DNA of 64,000 nucleotides, taken from positions 1 through 64,000 of the forward strand of contig NZ_BMLY01000008.1 in assembly GCF_014645555.1 (NCBI RefSeq), given 5' to 3'. Positions 10,452 through 18,437 of this stretch are shown here, in pieces (position 1 is the first letter of the stretch; each line of letters begins with the position of its first letter). Source of the DNA: Silvimonas amylolytica (GTDB lineage: Bacteria > Pseudomonadota > Gammaproteobacteria > Burkholderiales > Chitinibacteraceae). The notes beneath the pieces are model-generated. The model was given only the letters and a program-made list of their open reading frames with translations, was not told the DNA's origin and did no database searches. The translations under genes and the position numbers were made by a program.

Positions 10452-11015
10452 TCAGGCGCGACGCTTGAATTCGTAGGTGCGGGTATCGATTTCAATCTTG
10501 TCGCCGATTTCAACGAAAGCAGCAACCGGGATCTCAACCGTGGAGCCCTTCAGCTTGGCAGGCTTCATCACCTTGCCGGACGTGTCGCCACGGACGGCAG
10601 GTTCGGTGTATTCCACTTCGCGCACGATGGTGGTCGGCAGCTCAACGGAAATCGCCTTGCCTTCGTAGAAGGTCACTTCACAGTGTTCTTCCATACCGTC
10701 AACGATGAACGCAGCAGCGTCGCCGACGTTTTCGGCTTCGACTTCGTACTGGTTGTATTCGGTATCCATGAACACGTACATCGGGTCAGCGAAGTACGAG
10801 TAGGTGCAATCTTTCTTGTCCAGAACAACAACGTCGAACTTGTCGTCGGCCTTGTACACTGCTTCAGACGGGCTGTCGTTCAGCAGGTTCTTCATCTTCA
10901 TCTTTACAACTGCCGAGTTACGGCCGGACTTGTTGTATTCGGTTTTCTGTACAACGAGCGGTTGACCATCAACCATGATCACGTTGCCAGAGCGGACTTC
11001 CTGAGCGGTCTTCAT
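10452..11015 (-). CDS. efp: Translation elongation factor P (Arg32 type)
   Basis: A 187-residue EF-P of normal length with the KOW-like N-domain and two OB domains; the C-terminus reads [23 protein letters not shown] rescues ribosomes stalled at polyproline. The tip of loop 1 reads [11 protein letters not shown], and the residue at position 32 is Arg, not Lys. This is the form modified by EarP with rhamnose from TDP-rhamnose. The EarP gene lies directly upstream on the same strand (112-base gap). The genes for lysine-type modification (epmA/B) are therefore not expected to act on this protein. Confidence 0.97.
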   Translation of the reverse strand: MKTAQEVRSGNVIMVDGQPLVVQKTEYNKSGRNSAVVKMKMKNLLNDSPSEAVYKADDKFDVVVLDKKDCTYSYFADPMYVFMDTEYNQYEVEAENVGDAAAFIVDGMEEHCEVTFYEGKAISVELPTTIVREVEYTEPAVRGDTSGKVMKPAKLKGSTVEIPVAAFVEIGDKIEIDTRTYEFKRRA

Positions 11016-11127
11016 TGCGAAAGTTTCCTGATTGCCTAAGGCAGGATGGGGTTTGCGAATGCTGCCCCGGCGCGCTTTTTACAGCACTCACAACGGGCGG
11101 CAAATAAAACTGAAATCTGTTAACCCG

Positions 11128-12258
11128 CTATTTTAACTTGGTTTTAGCAAATTTGACCAGATTGCCGGCAAGATTGCCAAGGCTATCCAGATGCGCTGAC
11201 CAGGCGCGTGCCCGCAACTGCCACTGTGGCAGCAAAGCCCGCAACGCTGCCCATTGACCTGGCGCAAGATCACCCCGATTCCACGCCAGCCAGAACGCCC
11301 GCAACGCTTTCGCATCTTCTTCAGGCCAGCCCAGCGTGTATTGGTCAACGAATGCCAGCAACTTGGTTTCGTGAGCGGCATCGTCTTGCGGGTAGATATG
11401 CCACACGAACGGGTGCATCGCATGCTGGGCTCGTACAAAGCTGTCTTCACCGCGCACAAAATTCAGATCGCTACTCCACAGCATGTGATCGTAATCAGCC
11501 TGCGGCAGCATGGGCACTACATATATATTCAGTGCATCTCTCTGCACATGCTGACCCGGTGTCAGCACCCCCTGCCCGATGGCTGAGGCGACCTGGGGCA
11601 AAACCCGGCCCACGGGCACCAGTACATTGATGAGTTCGCCGCTGCCGCACAGTTGTTCAATCAACCTTGTGATGGCGTCGTTCTCGTAACCAAACAAGCT
11701 GATCGTGAGTGCATCTGGCTGCTTGACACCCAAGCCAGCCAACCACGAGGTGCGGTCCCGGGTTTGCCAGGTTGCCCGGGCAGCCAGCTGCGAGCGCTCA
11801 GCCAGCACGCCTCCGGTACCCGCAGCAAAGCCAGGAAAAAAGAAATACTTGTTCAGACCACCACCTTGCGGTGATGCCAGCCCATGGCAGCTGGCCACCC
11901 AATCTTCAGCAGACAGGTATTCCAGGTTCAGCCAAACCGGCGCCGTGGTGCGAGTACGCATGGCCACTTGTTGACTGTCGGGTAATTCGCAGCCAAAGGC
12001 CTCGATCACGATGTCGCTTGTATCCGCCGGCCGGGCATCCGGACGCCAATGGCAGACGCGCACGCCCTCCAGCACCTGTTCGTCAGCATCAGCTACTACC
12101 CGCGCGATATGACCAAATGCAACCAGATCATCCACCCAAAGGGTGACTTGCTGGCCGTATTCGCCACATAACTGACGTGCCAGGCGCCAGCAAACTCCGA
12201 TATCGCCGTAGTTGTCGATTACCCGGCAAAACACGCTCCAGCTCTTTGTCATTCTCAC
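11128..12258 (-). CDS. earP: EF-P arginine 32 rhamnosyltransferase EarP
   Basis: About 376 residues. The N-terminus WSVFCRVIDNYGDIGVCWRLARQL holds the signature Asp residues of EarP (DUF2331), an inverting GT-B enzyme that transfers rhamnose from TDP-rhamnose to Arg32 of EF-P. The C-terminal GT-B half contains GEDSFVRAQHAMHPFVWHIYPQ, which binds the nucleotide sugar. Two starts are possible: GTG at 12258, with AAGG 5 bases upstream, or ATG at 12252, with 11 bases; I kept the GTG. The partner efp follows on the same strand. The TDP-rhamnose (rml) genes are not in this window. Confidence 0.95.
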   Translation of the reverse strand: MRMTKSWSVFCRVIDNYGDIGVCWRLARQLCGEYGQQVTLWVDDLVAFGHIARVVADADEQVLEGVRVCHWRPDARPADTSDIVIEAFGCELPDSQQVAMRTRTTAPVWLNLEYLSAEDWVASCHGLASPQGGGLNKYFFFPGFAAGTGGVLAERSQLAARATWQTRDRTSWLAGLGVKQPDALTISLFGYENDAITRLIEQLCGSGELINVLVPVGRVLPQVASAIGQGVLTPGQHVQRDALNIYVVPMLPQADYDHMLWSSDLNFVRGEDSFVRAQHAMHPFVWHIYPQDDAAHETKLLAFVDQYTLGWPEEDAKALRAFWLAWNRGDLAPGQWAALRALLPQWQLRARAWSAHLDSLGNLAGNLVKFAKTKLK

Positions 12259-12575
12259 ACAAACCTTACACGAAACGGTTTTTGGCTAAAATAATACAAT
12301 TTTGGTCTTTCAAAACCGATAAACGGCAATTTCCCGGAAAGCAACAATCTTACAAAATTTGGTAAGACTTAGGGAAGAAAACTAGAGTTTCTTACGTTTG
12401 TAAATCATGCTATTCATCAAGTAAATCACACAAACTAATTATTTATAAAGACTTTTTTTAAAAAAGTTCTTGTCAAAAATCTAGCGTTTGTAAATATTGC
12501 GTCGCAGCAAATATCATTCCAGTTTTTACAAACTTACAAACTCTTTCGATTTAAGTTAAATTTAATAAATAGTAT
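12259..12575 (+). promoter_or_regulatory. AT-rich region with repeated GTTTGTAAA-type words
   Basis: No gene is visible. The region is much richer in A and T than its neighbours. GTTTGTAAAT occurs at 12396-12405 and 12486-12495; near-reverse copies TTTTACAAAC (12524-12533) and CTTACAAAC (12533-12541) follow; and CTTAC - 8 bases - GTAAG forms a dyad at 12349-12366. These lie up to 230 bases upstream of the promoter at 12576 and may be sites for an unknown activator or repressor of the PEP-CTERM gene. The earP promoter must also lie near 12260-12330, but I cannot place it. Confidence 0.45.
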
Positions 12576-12604
12576 TTGAAAGCAGTTTACTTACTTGTTA
12601 GAAT
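12576..12604 (+). promoter_or_regulatory. Near-consensus sigma70 promoter of the leader RNA/PEP-CTERM gene
   Basis: TTGAAA (12576-12581), a 17-base spacer and TAGAAT (12599-12604) predict a transcription start near 12611, just before the first hairpin of the leader and about 230 bases upstream of the ATG. Confidence 0.6.
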
Positions 12605-12610
12605 TTGACC

Positions 12611-12840
12611 TGATGCGATGAGTCAAGGAACTCGTCAGTACATCGCAAGGTGACACGGCATTAGACCCAACAAAACATGTCACTGAGCCTGACCACGGGG
12701 GGGCATCCCGAGGATTCAGTCACAAGCAAGTTGCCCACTGCTTGAGACCGCTTTTAACCATACGTTTTTCCGGGCTCTAACCGGACCCGTTCTGCCGCGG
12801 GTCTTTTTAGCACTAAGCAACAACGAATCAGGAGAAGTGG
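12611..12840 (+). ncRNA. Structured 5' leader (candidate riboswitch/attenuator or sRNA)
   Basis: Between the predicted start and the ribosome site are successive hairpins: TGCGATG (12614-12620) with CATCGCA (12641-12647), competing with GATGAGT/ACTCGTC (12617-12636); GTGACA (12650-12655) with TGTCAC (12678-12683), or alternatively with GTCAC at 12719-12723; an ACTGA/TCAGT-closed hairpin (12682-12720) with inner CCT/AGG and GGG/CCC pairs; CAAGCA/TGCTTG (12723-12744); and then an intrinsic terminator (12784-12808). Some pairings are mutually exclusive, as in regulatory RNAs. It matches none of the riboswitch cores I know (cobalamin and c-di-GMP-I were checked by eye). Function unknown. It may regulate the PEP-CTERM gene or be an independent small RNA. 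Confidence 0.5.
12784..12808 (+). terminator. Intrinsic terminator inside the leader
   Basis: GACCCG (12784-12789), an 8-base loop, CGGGTC (12798-12803) and five T residues lie only 35 bases before the PEP-CTERM start codon and point toward it. CGGG at 12771-12774 could pair with the 5' arm (CCCG 12786-12789) and act as an anti-terminator. Confidence 0.6.
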
Positions 12841-12843
12841 GTC

Positions 12844-13440
12844 ATGAAACTTCGTACTTTAGTTGCAGGTCTGGCCTTTATCGGGGCCGCTCAAGGTGCC
12901 TTCGCCCTCACGGTGTATCAGAGTGGCACCATTGATATCAACGGCAACATTCTGACCACCATCACAGATGCCGGCATTGCTACTCCGCCGGAACAGTTTG
13001 TGATCCAGAACTATGTCAATGGTCCGTCTTTTGACCAGTTCATCACCTTTGGTACCGATATCCCTTCCAAAGCTACCGCCGTTGTGTTCAGCCAGCTGGC
13101 CCTGGTCAATGCCCTGAACATCGCCGATGCCACCCTGAAACTGTGGGATGGCACCACCTTGATGGGCACACGCGGTCTGAGCACCACCCCGAGTGACCCT
13201 GGTACTGACTTCCCGGCAATTTTCCTGCCAGGCGTGACCTACACACTGGAAGTTGTTGGCACACTGAAGTCCGGCTCCACCCTGGGTGAGTATGGCATTT
13301 CGGGCACGCTGACTCCGGTTCCGGAACCAGAAACCTATGCCCTGATGGGTCTGGGTCTGGTGGCTCTGGTTGCTGCACGTGCACGTCGCCGCAAGCTGGG
13401 TGACTCCGCTCGCGTGGATACCACTGAAGTCGCTGCTTAA
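12844..13440 (+). CDS. PEP-CTERM sorting domain protein
   Basis: A 198-residue secreted protein. Residues 1-21 are a signal peptide (cleavage near FALT). A beta-rich middle follows, and the C-terminus carries a PEP-CTERM tripartite signal: VPEP at 159-162, a hydrophobic helix at about 166-178 and an Arg cluster at 179-184, followed by an unusual 14-residue extension. Such proteins are cut and anchored or released by an exosortase; XrtB, encoded at 27208-28086, is the only one in the window and is the likely partner. The body of the protein has no recognised enzymatic motif. A surface or matrix protein co-produced with the exopolysaccharide is an inference. It has a good ribosome site, AGGAGAAG, and is convergent with the eps operon. 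Confidence 0.88.
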   Translation: MKLRTLVAGLAFIGAAQGAFALTVYQSGTIDINGNILTTITDAGIATPPEQFVIQNYVNGPSFDQFITFGTDIPSKATAVVFSQLALVNALNIADATLKLWDGTTLMGTRGLSTTPSDPGTDFPAIFLPGVTYTLEVVGTLKSGSTLGEYGISGTLTPVPEPETYALMGLGLVALVAARARRRKLGDSARVDTTEVAA

Positions 13441-13473
13441 GTCACGTTTCGCCCTTCGGGGTGACACACACAA

Positions 13474-13509
13474 ACGGGCCTGCGAATGCCGTCGCGGGCC
13501 CGTTTTTTT
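13474..13509 (+). terminator. Intrinsic terminator of the PEP-CTERM gene
   Basis: An 11-bp stem ACGGGCCTGCG / CGCGGGCCCGT with one wobble pair, followed by seven T residues. Confidence 0.9.
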
Positions 13510-13552
13510 ATGTGCGGGTATTGGAGCACAGTTTCCAACCACACATATCCAA

Positions 13553-13584
13553 TAAAAAAGCCCGGAACCTCCCGGGCTTTTTTT
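13553..13584 (-). terminator. Terminator at the end of the exopolysaccharide operon
   Basis: AAAAAAGCCCGG / CCGGGCTTTTTT. On the minus strand it lies 17 bases after the last glycosyltransferase gene; the symmetrical A/T runs make it work in both directions. Confidence 0.88.
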
Positions 13585-13600
13585 CACACTGGCTGGCTCG

Positions 13601-14863
13601 TTACTCGCCGCGAGCAGCTTCTTTGGCGGGCTGCGGCGCGCTGATTTGCGCGGCATCCCGGGATGATGCAAACAAGGCATCGTAAGCCGCCAGAAGTTTC
13701 GGGGCTTCGTATTTCCACTCCAGCTCATTCATCACGCGCCGCTGGCCGTAATCCCCCATGGTTTTACGCAAGGCCGGGTCAGCCAGCAGGGTGAGGATCT
13801 TCTCGGCCATGTCCACTTCGTCGTTACGCTTGGCATACAAAGAAGCGTCTTGCGCCGAGAAACGGCCCTCGGTCAGATCAAACTGCACAATCGGTTTGGC
13901 CAGCGCCATGTACTCCATGATTTTATTCATGGTGGACTTGTCGTTCATCTCATTGGCCACATCCGGGTTCACGCAGACATCTGCCGTATTGAGCATTTCC
14001 AGCAATTGCTGGTCCGGCACGCGCCCGGTAAAGGTCACGTAATCAGCAATACCCAGCTCCTCTGCATAAGCCTGCATTTCATCCAGCGACGTGCCGCCCC
14101 CCACCAGCCCTAGCTGGATATCGGTGCGTTTCTTCTCTTTCACGATGTAGGCCATGGCACGCAACAGGTAATCAATCCCCTCTTGCTTGCCCATCACCCC
14201 AACATACCCGATCAGAAAATCCCGCCCTTTCTTGAGCGCAGGCACCGGCGGAACGGTACGCAGGCGATCAAGCTTGGGGCCGCTGCGCACCACATGCACT
14301 TTGGCCGGGTCCATACCGCCGCGTTCTATGGCAATGCGTTTGTACGATTCGTTGGTGGCTATCGACACACTGGCGGTTTTGAACGTCCAGCGCTCAAACA
14401 ACACCATCAGCTTGTAGAAAAAATCCCGCCTGCCAAATTTGGCTTCGTACAGTTCCGGGTTGATGTCGTGATGATCAAACAAGAACTTCTTGCCAAAGAA
14501 CAGCTTGAAAAACCCGCCGACCAGAAAAATCAGATCGGGCGGGTTGCAAGCATGAATGGCATCAAAACCACGGCTGAACAGTACTTTGAATGCCAGCCTG
14601 AACTCATGGAACAACGCGGCGGAATACTCCAGCAAATAGCCCTTGGCGCCTTCAGCCTCCAGCGGCAGTTCGTGGCGGTAGATATAAATATCCTCTACCA
14701 CCTCGAAATGCTTTTCATAGCCTTTGCCAGTCGGGCAAATGATAGAGACTTCATACCCGGCATCGCGCAGCGTGGTGGCTTCCTGCCACACCCGACGATC
14801 AAACGGGGATGGCAGGTTCTCTACAATAATCAGTACCTTGCGAGTTTTACCAGCAGATGCCAT
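13601..14863 (-). CDS. GT4-family glycosyltransferase (WbuB-like)
   Basis: A 420-residue GT-B fold transferase. The N-terminus RKVLIIVENLPSPFDRRVWQEATTLRDAGYEV is that of the GT4 group often found in capsule and exosortase-linked exopolysaccharide clusters. The C-terminal half has the sugar-nucleotide site with MNKIMEYMALAKPIVQFDLTEGR (about residues 312-334), the counterpart of the usual EX7E region. It adds a sugar to the growing lipid-linked repeat unit in the cytoplasm; donor and linkage cannot be read from sequence. It overlaps the 3' end of algD by 17 bases and is the last gene of the operon. Confidence 0.88.
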   Translation of the reverse strand: MASAGKTRKVLIIVENLPSPFDRRVWQEATTLRDAGYEVSIICPTGKGYEKHFEVVEDIYIYRHELPLEAEGAKGYLLEYSAALFHEFRLAFKVLFSRGFDAIHACNPPDLIFLVGGFFKLFFGKKFLFDHHDINPELYEAKFGRRDFFYKLMVLFERWTFKTASVSIATNESYKRIAIERGGMDPAKVHVVRSGPKLDRLRTVPPVPALKKGRDFLIGYVGVMGKQEGIDYLLRAMAYIVKEKKRTDIQLGLVGGGTSLDEMQAYAEELGIADYVTFTGRVPDQQLLEMLNTADVCVNPDVANEMNDKSTMNKIMEYMALAKPIVQFDLTEGRFSAQDASLYAKRNDEVDMAEKILTLLADPALRKTMGDYGQRRVMNELEWKYEAPKLLAAYDALFASSRDAAQISAPQPAKEAARGE

Positions 14864-16160
14864 CGTACTTGCCCTCCTCGCTCTTGTGATCCATCACGCG
14901 GACAAAGTCGATGATTTCCTGGTTGGGGCGCAGACGCGTGAAGGCATCCTGGAATTCGGCAGCATTGTTGCCGATCACCAGTACTTCGGCATGGTCGAGC
15001 ACGGCATCCAGAGATTGCTCCATGATGCGCGAGATATGCGGGATCATATTGAAGATGTAGTCCCGGTTCGCGCCGGTCAGTGCAGCCAGGTTGACGTTGC
15101 GGTCATACAGTTTGAGGTCATAGCCCTTGCCGATCAGGCGTTCAATGACTTCGACAATCGGGCTTTCACGCAGATCATCGGTACCCGCCTTGAACGAGAA
15201 ACCCAGCACGCCGATTTTGCGTTTGCCCTTGGCCGTAATCATGCTGTAGCCGCGTTCAATCTGGCGTTCGTTGCTGGGCAGAATGGCGTTCAGGATGGGC
15301 ACATCCAGATCCAGGCTACGGGCCTTGTAGGTCAGTGCGCGCACGTCTTTGGGCAGGCAAGAGCCGCCAAACGCAAAACCTGGCTTGAGGTAATACGGCG
15401 ATAGATTGAGCTTGGTGTCTTTGCAGAAAATGTCCATGACATGGTGGCTGTCAATGGTCAGGCTCTTGCAGATATTGCCGATCTCGTTGGCAAACGACAC
15501 CTTCAGCGCATGCCACACGTTATCGACGTATTTCACCATTTCTGCGGTTTCGATATCGGTACGGATCAGCGGCGCTTTCAAGTCAGCGTACAAGGCTGCC
15601 AGCGCGTCGCCGCTCTTGCGATCTGTTTCGCCAATGACCGTTTTGGGCGGATTGCGATAGTCCCACACGGCCGTGCCTTCGCGCAGAAACTCAGGGTTAT
15701 TGCACACGCCAAAATCCACGCCTGCTTTCTTGCCGGAATACTGTTCCAGCGTCGGGATTACCACGTCTTTCATGGTGCCAGGCAGCATGGTGCTGCGCGC
15801 CACGACAATGTGAAAGTCACTTTTCTCTTTGATTGCGAGGCCAATTTCTTCGCAAACCCGACGGACATAGCGTAGATCCAGCGCACCATTAAGCTGGCTG
15901 GGAGTCCCCACGCAGATGAACGACATTTCAGTCGCCAACACGGCAGCGTGCACGTCCGTGGTCCCACGCAAATGGCCAGCGCTGACGGCAGCAGCCACCA
16001 TTTCGGCGATGTCTTTTTCAACAATGGGTGGCACCCCCTTGTTGATCAGTTCTACCTTGCCCGCGTTAGGTTCTACACCAATCACTGTGTGGCCTTCACT
16101 TGCCAGGCACCCGGCAGCCACCACACCCACATAACCCATACCAAAGATGCTGATTTTCAT
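14847..16160 (-). CDS. algD: GDP-mannose 6-dehydrogenase
   Basis: The product has 437 residues from the ATG at 16160 (MKISIFGMGYVGVVAAGCLA), which has AGG-rich sequence upstream. It is a UDP-glucose/GDP-mannose dehydrogenase family enzyme: N-terminal Rossmann fold with GMGYVG; catalytic Cys in GFAFGGSCLPKDVRALTYKA (about residue 266); and the C-terminal GLSFK-type motif seen here as GFSFKAGTDDLRESP. The segments around KLNLSPYYLKPGFAFGG and DRNVN match AlgD better than UDP-glucose dehydrogenase. It oxidises GDP-mannose to GDP-mannuronate with two NAD+, so the exopolysaccharide probably contains mannuronic acid. No alginate polymerase (alg8/44) is nearby, so it is not a normal alginate operon. 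Confidence 0.88.
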   Translation of the reverse strand: MKISIFGMGYVGVVAAGCLASEGHTVIGVEPNAGKVELINKGVPPIVEKDIAEMVAAAVSAGHLRGTTDVHAAVLATEMSFICVGTPSQLNGALDLRYVRRVCEEIGLAIKEKSDFHIVVARSTMLPGTMKDVVIPTLEQYSGKKAGVDFGVCNNPEFLREGTAVWDYRNPPKTVIGETDRKSGDALAALYADLKAPLIRTDIETAEMVKYVDNVWHALKVSFANEIGNICKSLTIDSHHVMDIFCKDTKLNLSPYYLKPGFAFGGSCLPKDVRALTYKARSLDLDVPILNAILPSNERQIERGYSMITAKGKRKIGVLGFSFKAGTDDLRESPIVEVIERLIGKGYDLKLYDRNVNLAALTGANRDYIFNMIPHISRIMEQSLDAVLDHAEVLVIGNNAAEFQDAFTRLRPNQEIIDFVRVMDHKSEEGKYDGICW

Positions 16161-16206
16161 TTTCCTGTACCTCTTTTTAAAATAAAAAAATGATTCGGGA
16201 GCATGC

Positions 16207-17112
16207 TCATGCGCTGGCGCTGAGCATCTTCCAGAGTTTTCTGCCACGGTTACGGTTACGCCGGATCACGCCGCCAATGCGTTCACCCAGCAAGGCGGTC
16301 ATGGCCGTTGTCGTAGAAAAGCCGGGAGCGAGTTGCTGCAAGATCTGCCGGTTACGCTTGATCATCTGCAAAGAGTTGGCCATTACGAAGTACTCGGTAC
16401 GCCAGAACCCCTTGCGTGAACCGCCGGTGGACATCTTGACCGGGAGATTGACCTGCACGGCACGTGTGTCCAGCCACATGGGCACGCCCTGGGCACGTAT
16501 GCGCAACATGAAGTCGGTTTCTTCGCGATAGGCATTGCCCTTGTAGATGCTGTCAAAGTCTTGCTTGAGTGCCTGTCCGGCTTCGATCATGAAGCAGTTC
16601 GGACATACCGCGACGTCAAGCAGGCGGTCTGCCACGCAATCAAAACGAAAATGCAAATGGCGCAGATTCACCACTTCCAGCGGGGTTTGCACTCGAAGAC
16701 GACGCGCCGCAGCGGCAACGGCCGAGGTTTCGTTGTGGTTCATGTACACAGAGGCAGTACCAACCACGCTGCCAGGGTGGCTCTGCATGGTTTCCAGCAA
16801 CGCCGTGATGGATCCGGGCAGGAGCACGGAGTCATCATCACCAAAATAGATGTACTGACCACGCGCCATCGCTTTGCCACGATTCTTGGCGGCCATCTGG
16901 CCCTGGTTATGATCCTGGCGCACATAACGGATACGGCTGTCGCTGGCCGTGAGCCGGGCAACGACCTCTTGCGTGTTATCCGGCGAGCAGTCATCGACCA
17001 GAATCAGTTCGATCACATGTTCTTGCAGATAAGTCGGCAACGTCTGTTCCAGCAGATGCGCGCGTTTGTAACTGGGAACCACAATACTGACGGTCGGTAC
17101 CTGGGCTGACAT
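16207..17112 (-). CDS. GT2-family glycosyltransferase
   Basis: A 301-residue GT-A transferase. The N-terminus VSIVVPSYKRAHLLEQTLPTY and LILVDDCSPDNT is the family-2 nucleotide-binding region; GDDDSVLLPGS near residue 92 is the metal-binding DxD region; YREETDFMLRIR near residue 190 supplies the catalytic-base motif (ED-like). It has no clear membrane helices and is cytoplasmic. It sits between two other glycosyltransferase genes of the same operon (37-base and 46-base gaps). Donor sugar unknown. Confidence 0.88.
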   Translation of the reverse strand: MSAQVPTVSIVVPSYKRAHLLEQTLPTYLQEHVIELILVDDCSPDNTQEVVARLTASDSRIRYVRQDHNQGQMAAKNRGKAMARGQYIYFGDDDSVLLPGSITALLETMQSHPGSVVGTASVYMNHNETSAVAAAARRLRVQTPLEVVNLRHLHFRFDCVADRLLDVAVCPNCFMIEAGQALKQDFDSIYKGNAYREETDFMLRIRAQGVPMWLDTRAVQVNLPVKMSTGGSRKGFWRTEYFVMANSLQMIKRNRQILQQLAPGFSTTTAMTALLGERIGGVIRRNRNRGRKLWKMLSASA

Positions 17113-17149
17113 TTTTACAAGTCTCTCCGGTCAGAAATAAACAAATCTG

Positions 17150-18418
17150 TCATTGCGCTGTTTCCTGGGGCTGCGGTGTGTCCCGCAGTGCTCCCGGGTG
17201 CTCACGCAGACTGGGCGCGGCCTGCAAAACAGGCAGAATGTCGGCAATGCGCCCTGGCAGAAAAAGTTGCCGCGCCCGTTGCCGTTGGCTGGACGCTCCT
17301 TCTGCAGAGGGCGCTTGCAACGCTTTGAGAATGGCCTCAGCAAAGGCTTGCGGTTGATCCGCCACCTGGAAGCAGTCCACTACTGTTTGCGGCAAACCCG
17401 CCAACCCCTTGGGGGTGCTGACAAGGTGAGCCGGGGTAAACAGCATTTCGACCGACTTCACATTGACGCCACTACCGGCAAACACCGGGTTGATCAGCAC
17501 ACGCGCGTCACGCAGTACCGGTACCGCATCAGCCGGGCTTTCGATCAACACCACGTGCGGTGTAGTGGCCAGCAACGCACGGATTTGTTCTGAAGGACGG
17601 TTGCCGGCAATAAAGATGCGTGCATCAGGACGCTGCCGCAGCAGCAAGGGCACGACCTCCTGAACAAACCAGCTGACTCCGAAGACATTGTTGGGCATGA
17701 ACAAATTGCCCAGATAACCCACGTCGTAAGTCGCCGGAACAGTCAGCGGCGCACTCAGCGCGCTGGTCATGCCGGTATCAACCAGCGGCGGCAACCAGTA
17801 GCCGTGGGTAAGGCCCTCTTGCCGCCACCAGGCCAGGTCATCCACCGAGATATCGAAAAATGCCTGCGCCCTTTGCATGACCTTGAGTTCGAACTGACGA
17901 ATGCCCTGATTGCGCAGGCCCCAATGCAAACGAGCCTTGGTTCCCTTCGCGCTGGCCAGTTGGTAACCGATATAACGGTGCTCAATATTTTGTGAACGGT
18001 AGAACAGCGGGGTTTTCAACGCATCGGCCAGCTTCAGGGCCACATCGCCACCAAACAGACCGTCAAGCCAGACCGCATCTGGCGCTGCGGCTCGTTCATT
18101 AGCGAGCAAGGCCACAAAATGCTTGCCCGACAAAGCACGCGCGCTAGCGCCCCAAGGCAATGAAAACAAGTTGGCCAATCGCCAGATTTTGCTGCTGCCA
18201 CTTTCCTGAAAGGGGTAAACCGCAACGCTTTCGGCCACTTCCCGCACTTTGGCTACATAGCTGACCAGTGCAGCGTCATCTGCGGCGGCTTCATGCCAAC
18301 ACACAATGCGCACCTTCACACCGGCCTCTTTCAGCGCGCAAATCCGCCGCCACATATCTGCGGTGCCGCCATGATTGGGTGGGTATGGAAGTTCGCCACA
18401 AATAAAAGTCAATCGCAT
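17150..18418 (-). CDS. GT4-like glycosyltransferase
   Basis: A 422-residue GT-B protein. The opening MRLTFICGELPYPPNHGGTADMWRRICALKEAG is the acceptor-domain start of GT4 enzymes, and YRSQNIEHRYIGYQLA (about residue 140) is typical of the group. The donor domain contains FIAGNRPSEQIRALL and LINPVFAGSGVNVKSVEML. It belongs to the exopolysaccharide operon, 20 bases downstream of the lyase gene. It adds one sugar of the repeat unit; specificity not readable. Confidence 0.83.
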   Translation of the reverse strand: MRLTFICGELPYPPNHGGTADMWRRICALKEAGVKVRIVCWHEAAADDAALVSYVAKVREVAESVAVYPFQESGSSKIWRLANLFSLPWGASARALSGKHFVALLANERAAAPDAVWLDGLFGGDVALKLADALKTPLFYRSQNIEHRYIGYQLASAKGTKARLHWGLRNQGIRQFELKVMQRAQAFFDISVDDLAWWRQEGLTHGYWLPPLVDTGMTSALSAPLTVPATYDVGYLGNLFMPNNVFGVSWFVQEVVPLLLRQRPDARIFIAGNRPSEQIRALLATTPHVVLIESPADAVPVLRDARVLINPVFAGSGVNVKSVEMLFTPAHLVSTPKGLAGLPQTVVDCFQVADQPQAFAEAILKALQAPSAEGASSQRQRARQLFLPGRIADILPVLQAAPSLREHPGALRDTPQPQETAQ

Positions 18419-18437
18419 GAACCGTGTCTCACTAGCT

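Noticed and set aside
12400-12610. Sigma54 promoter for the PEP-CTERM gene
   Set aside because: I looked for TGGCAC-N5-TTGC because PrsR-type control is known for such genes; no match was found, while a good sigma70 promoter is present.
12611-12840. Cobalamin or c-di-GMP-I riboswitch upstream of the PEP-CTERM gene
   Set aside because: TTGCCCACTG looks a little like the cobalamin box, but the rest of the conserved core is missing, and the c-di-GMP-I core (the GGACGCAAAGCC type) is absent.
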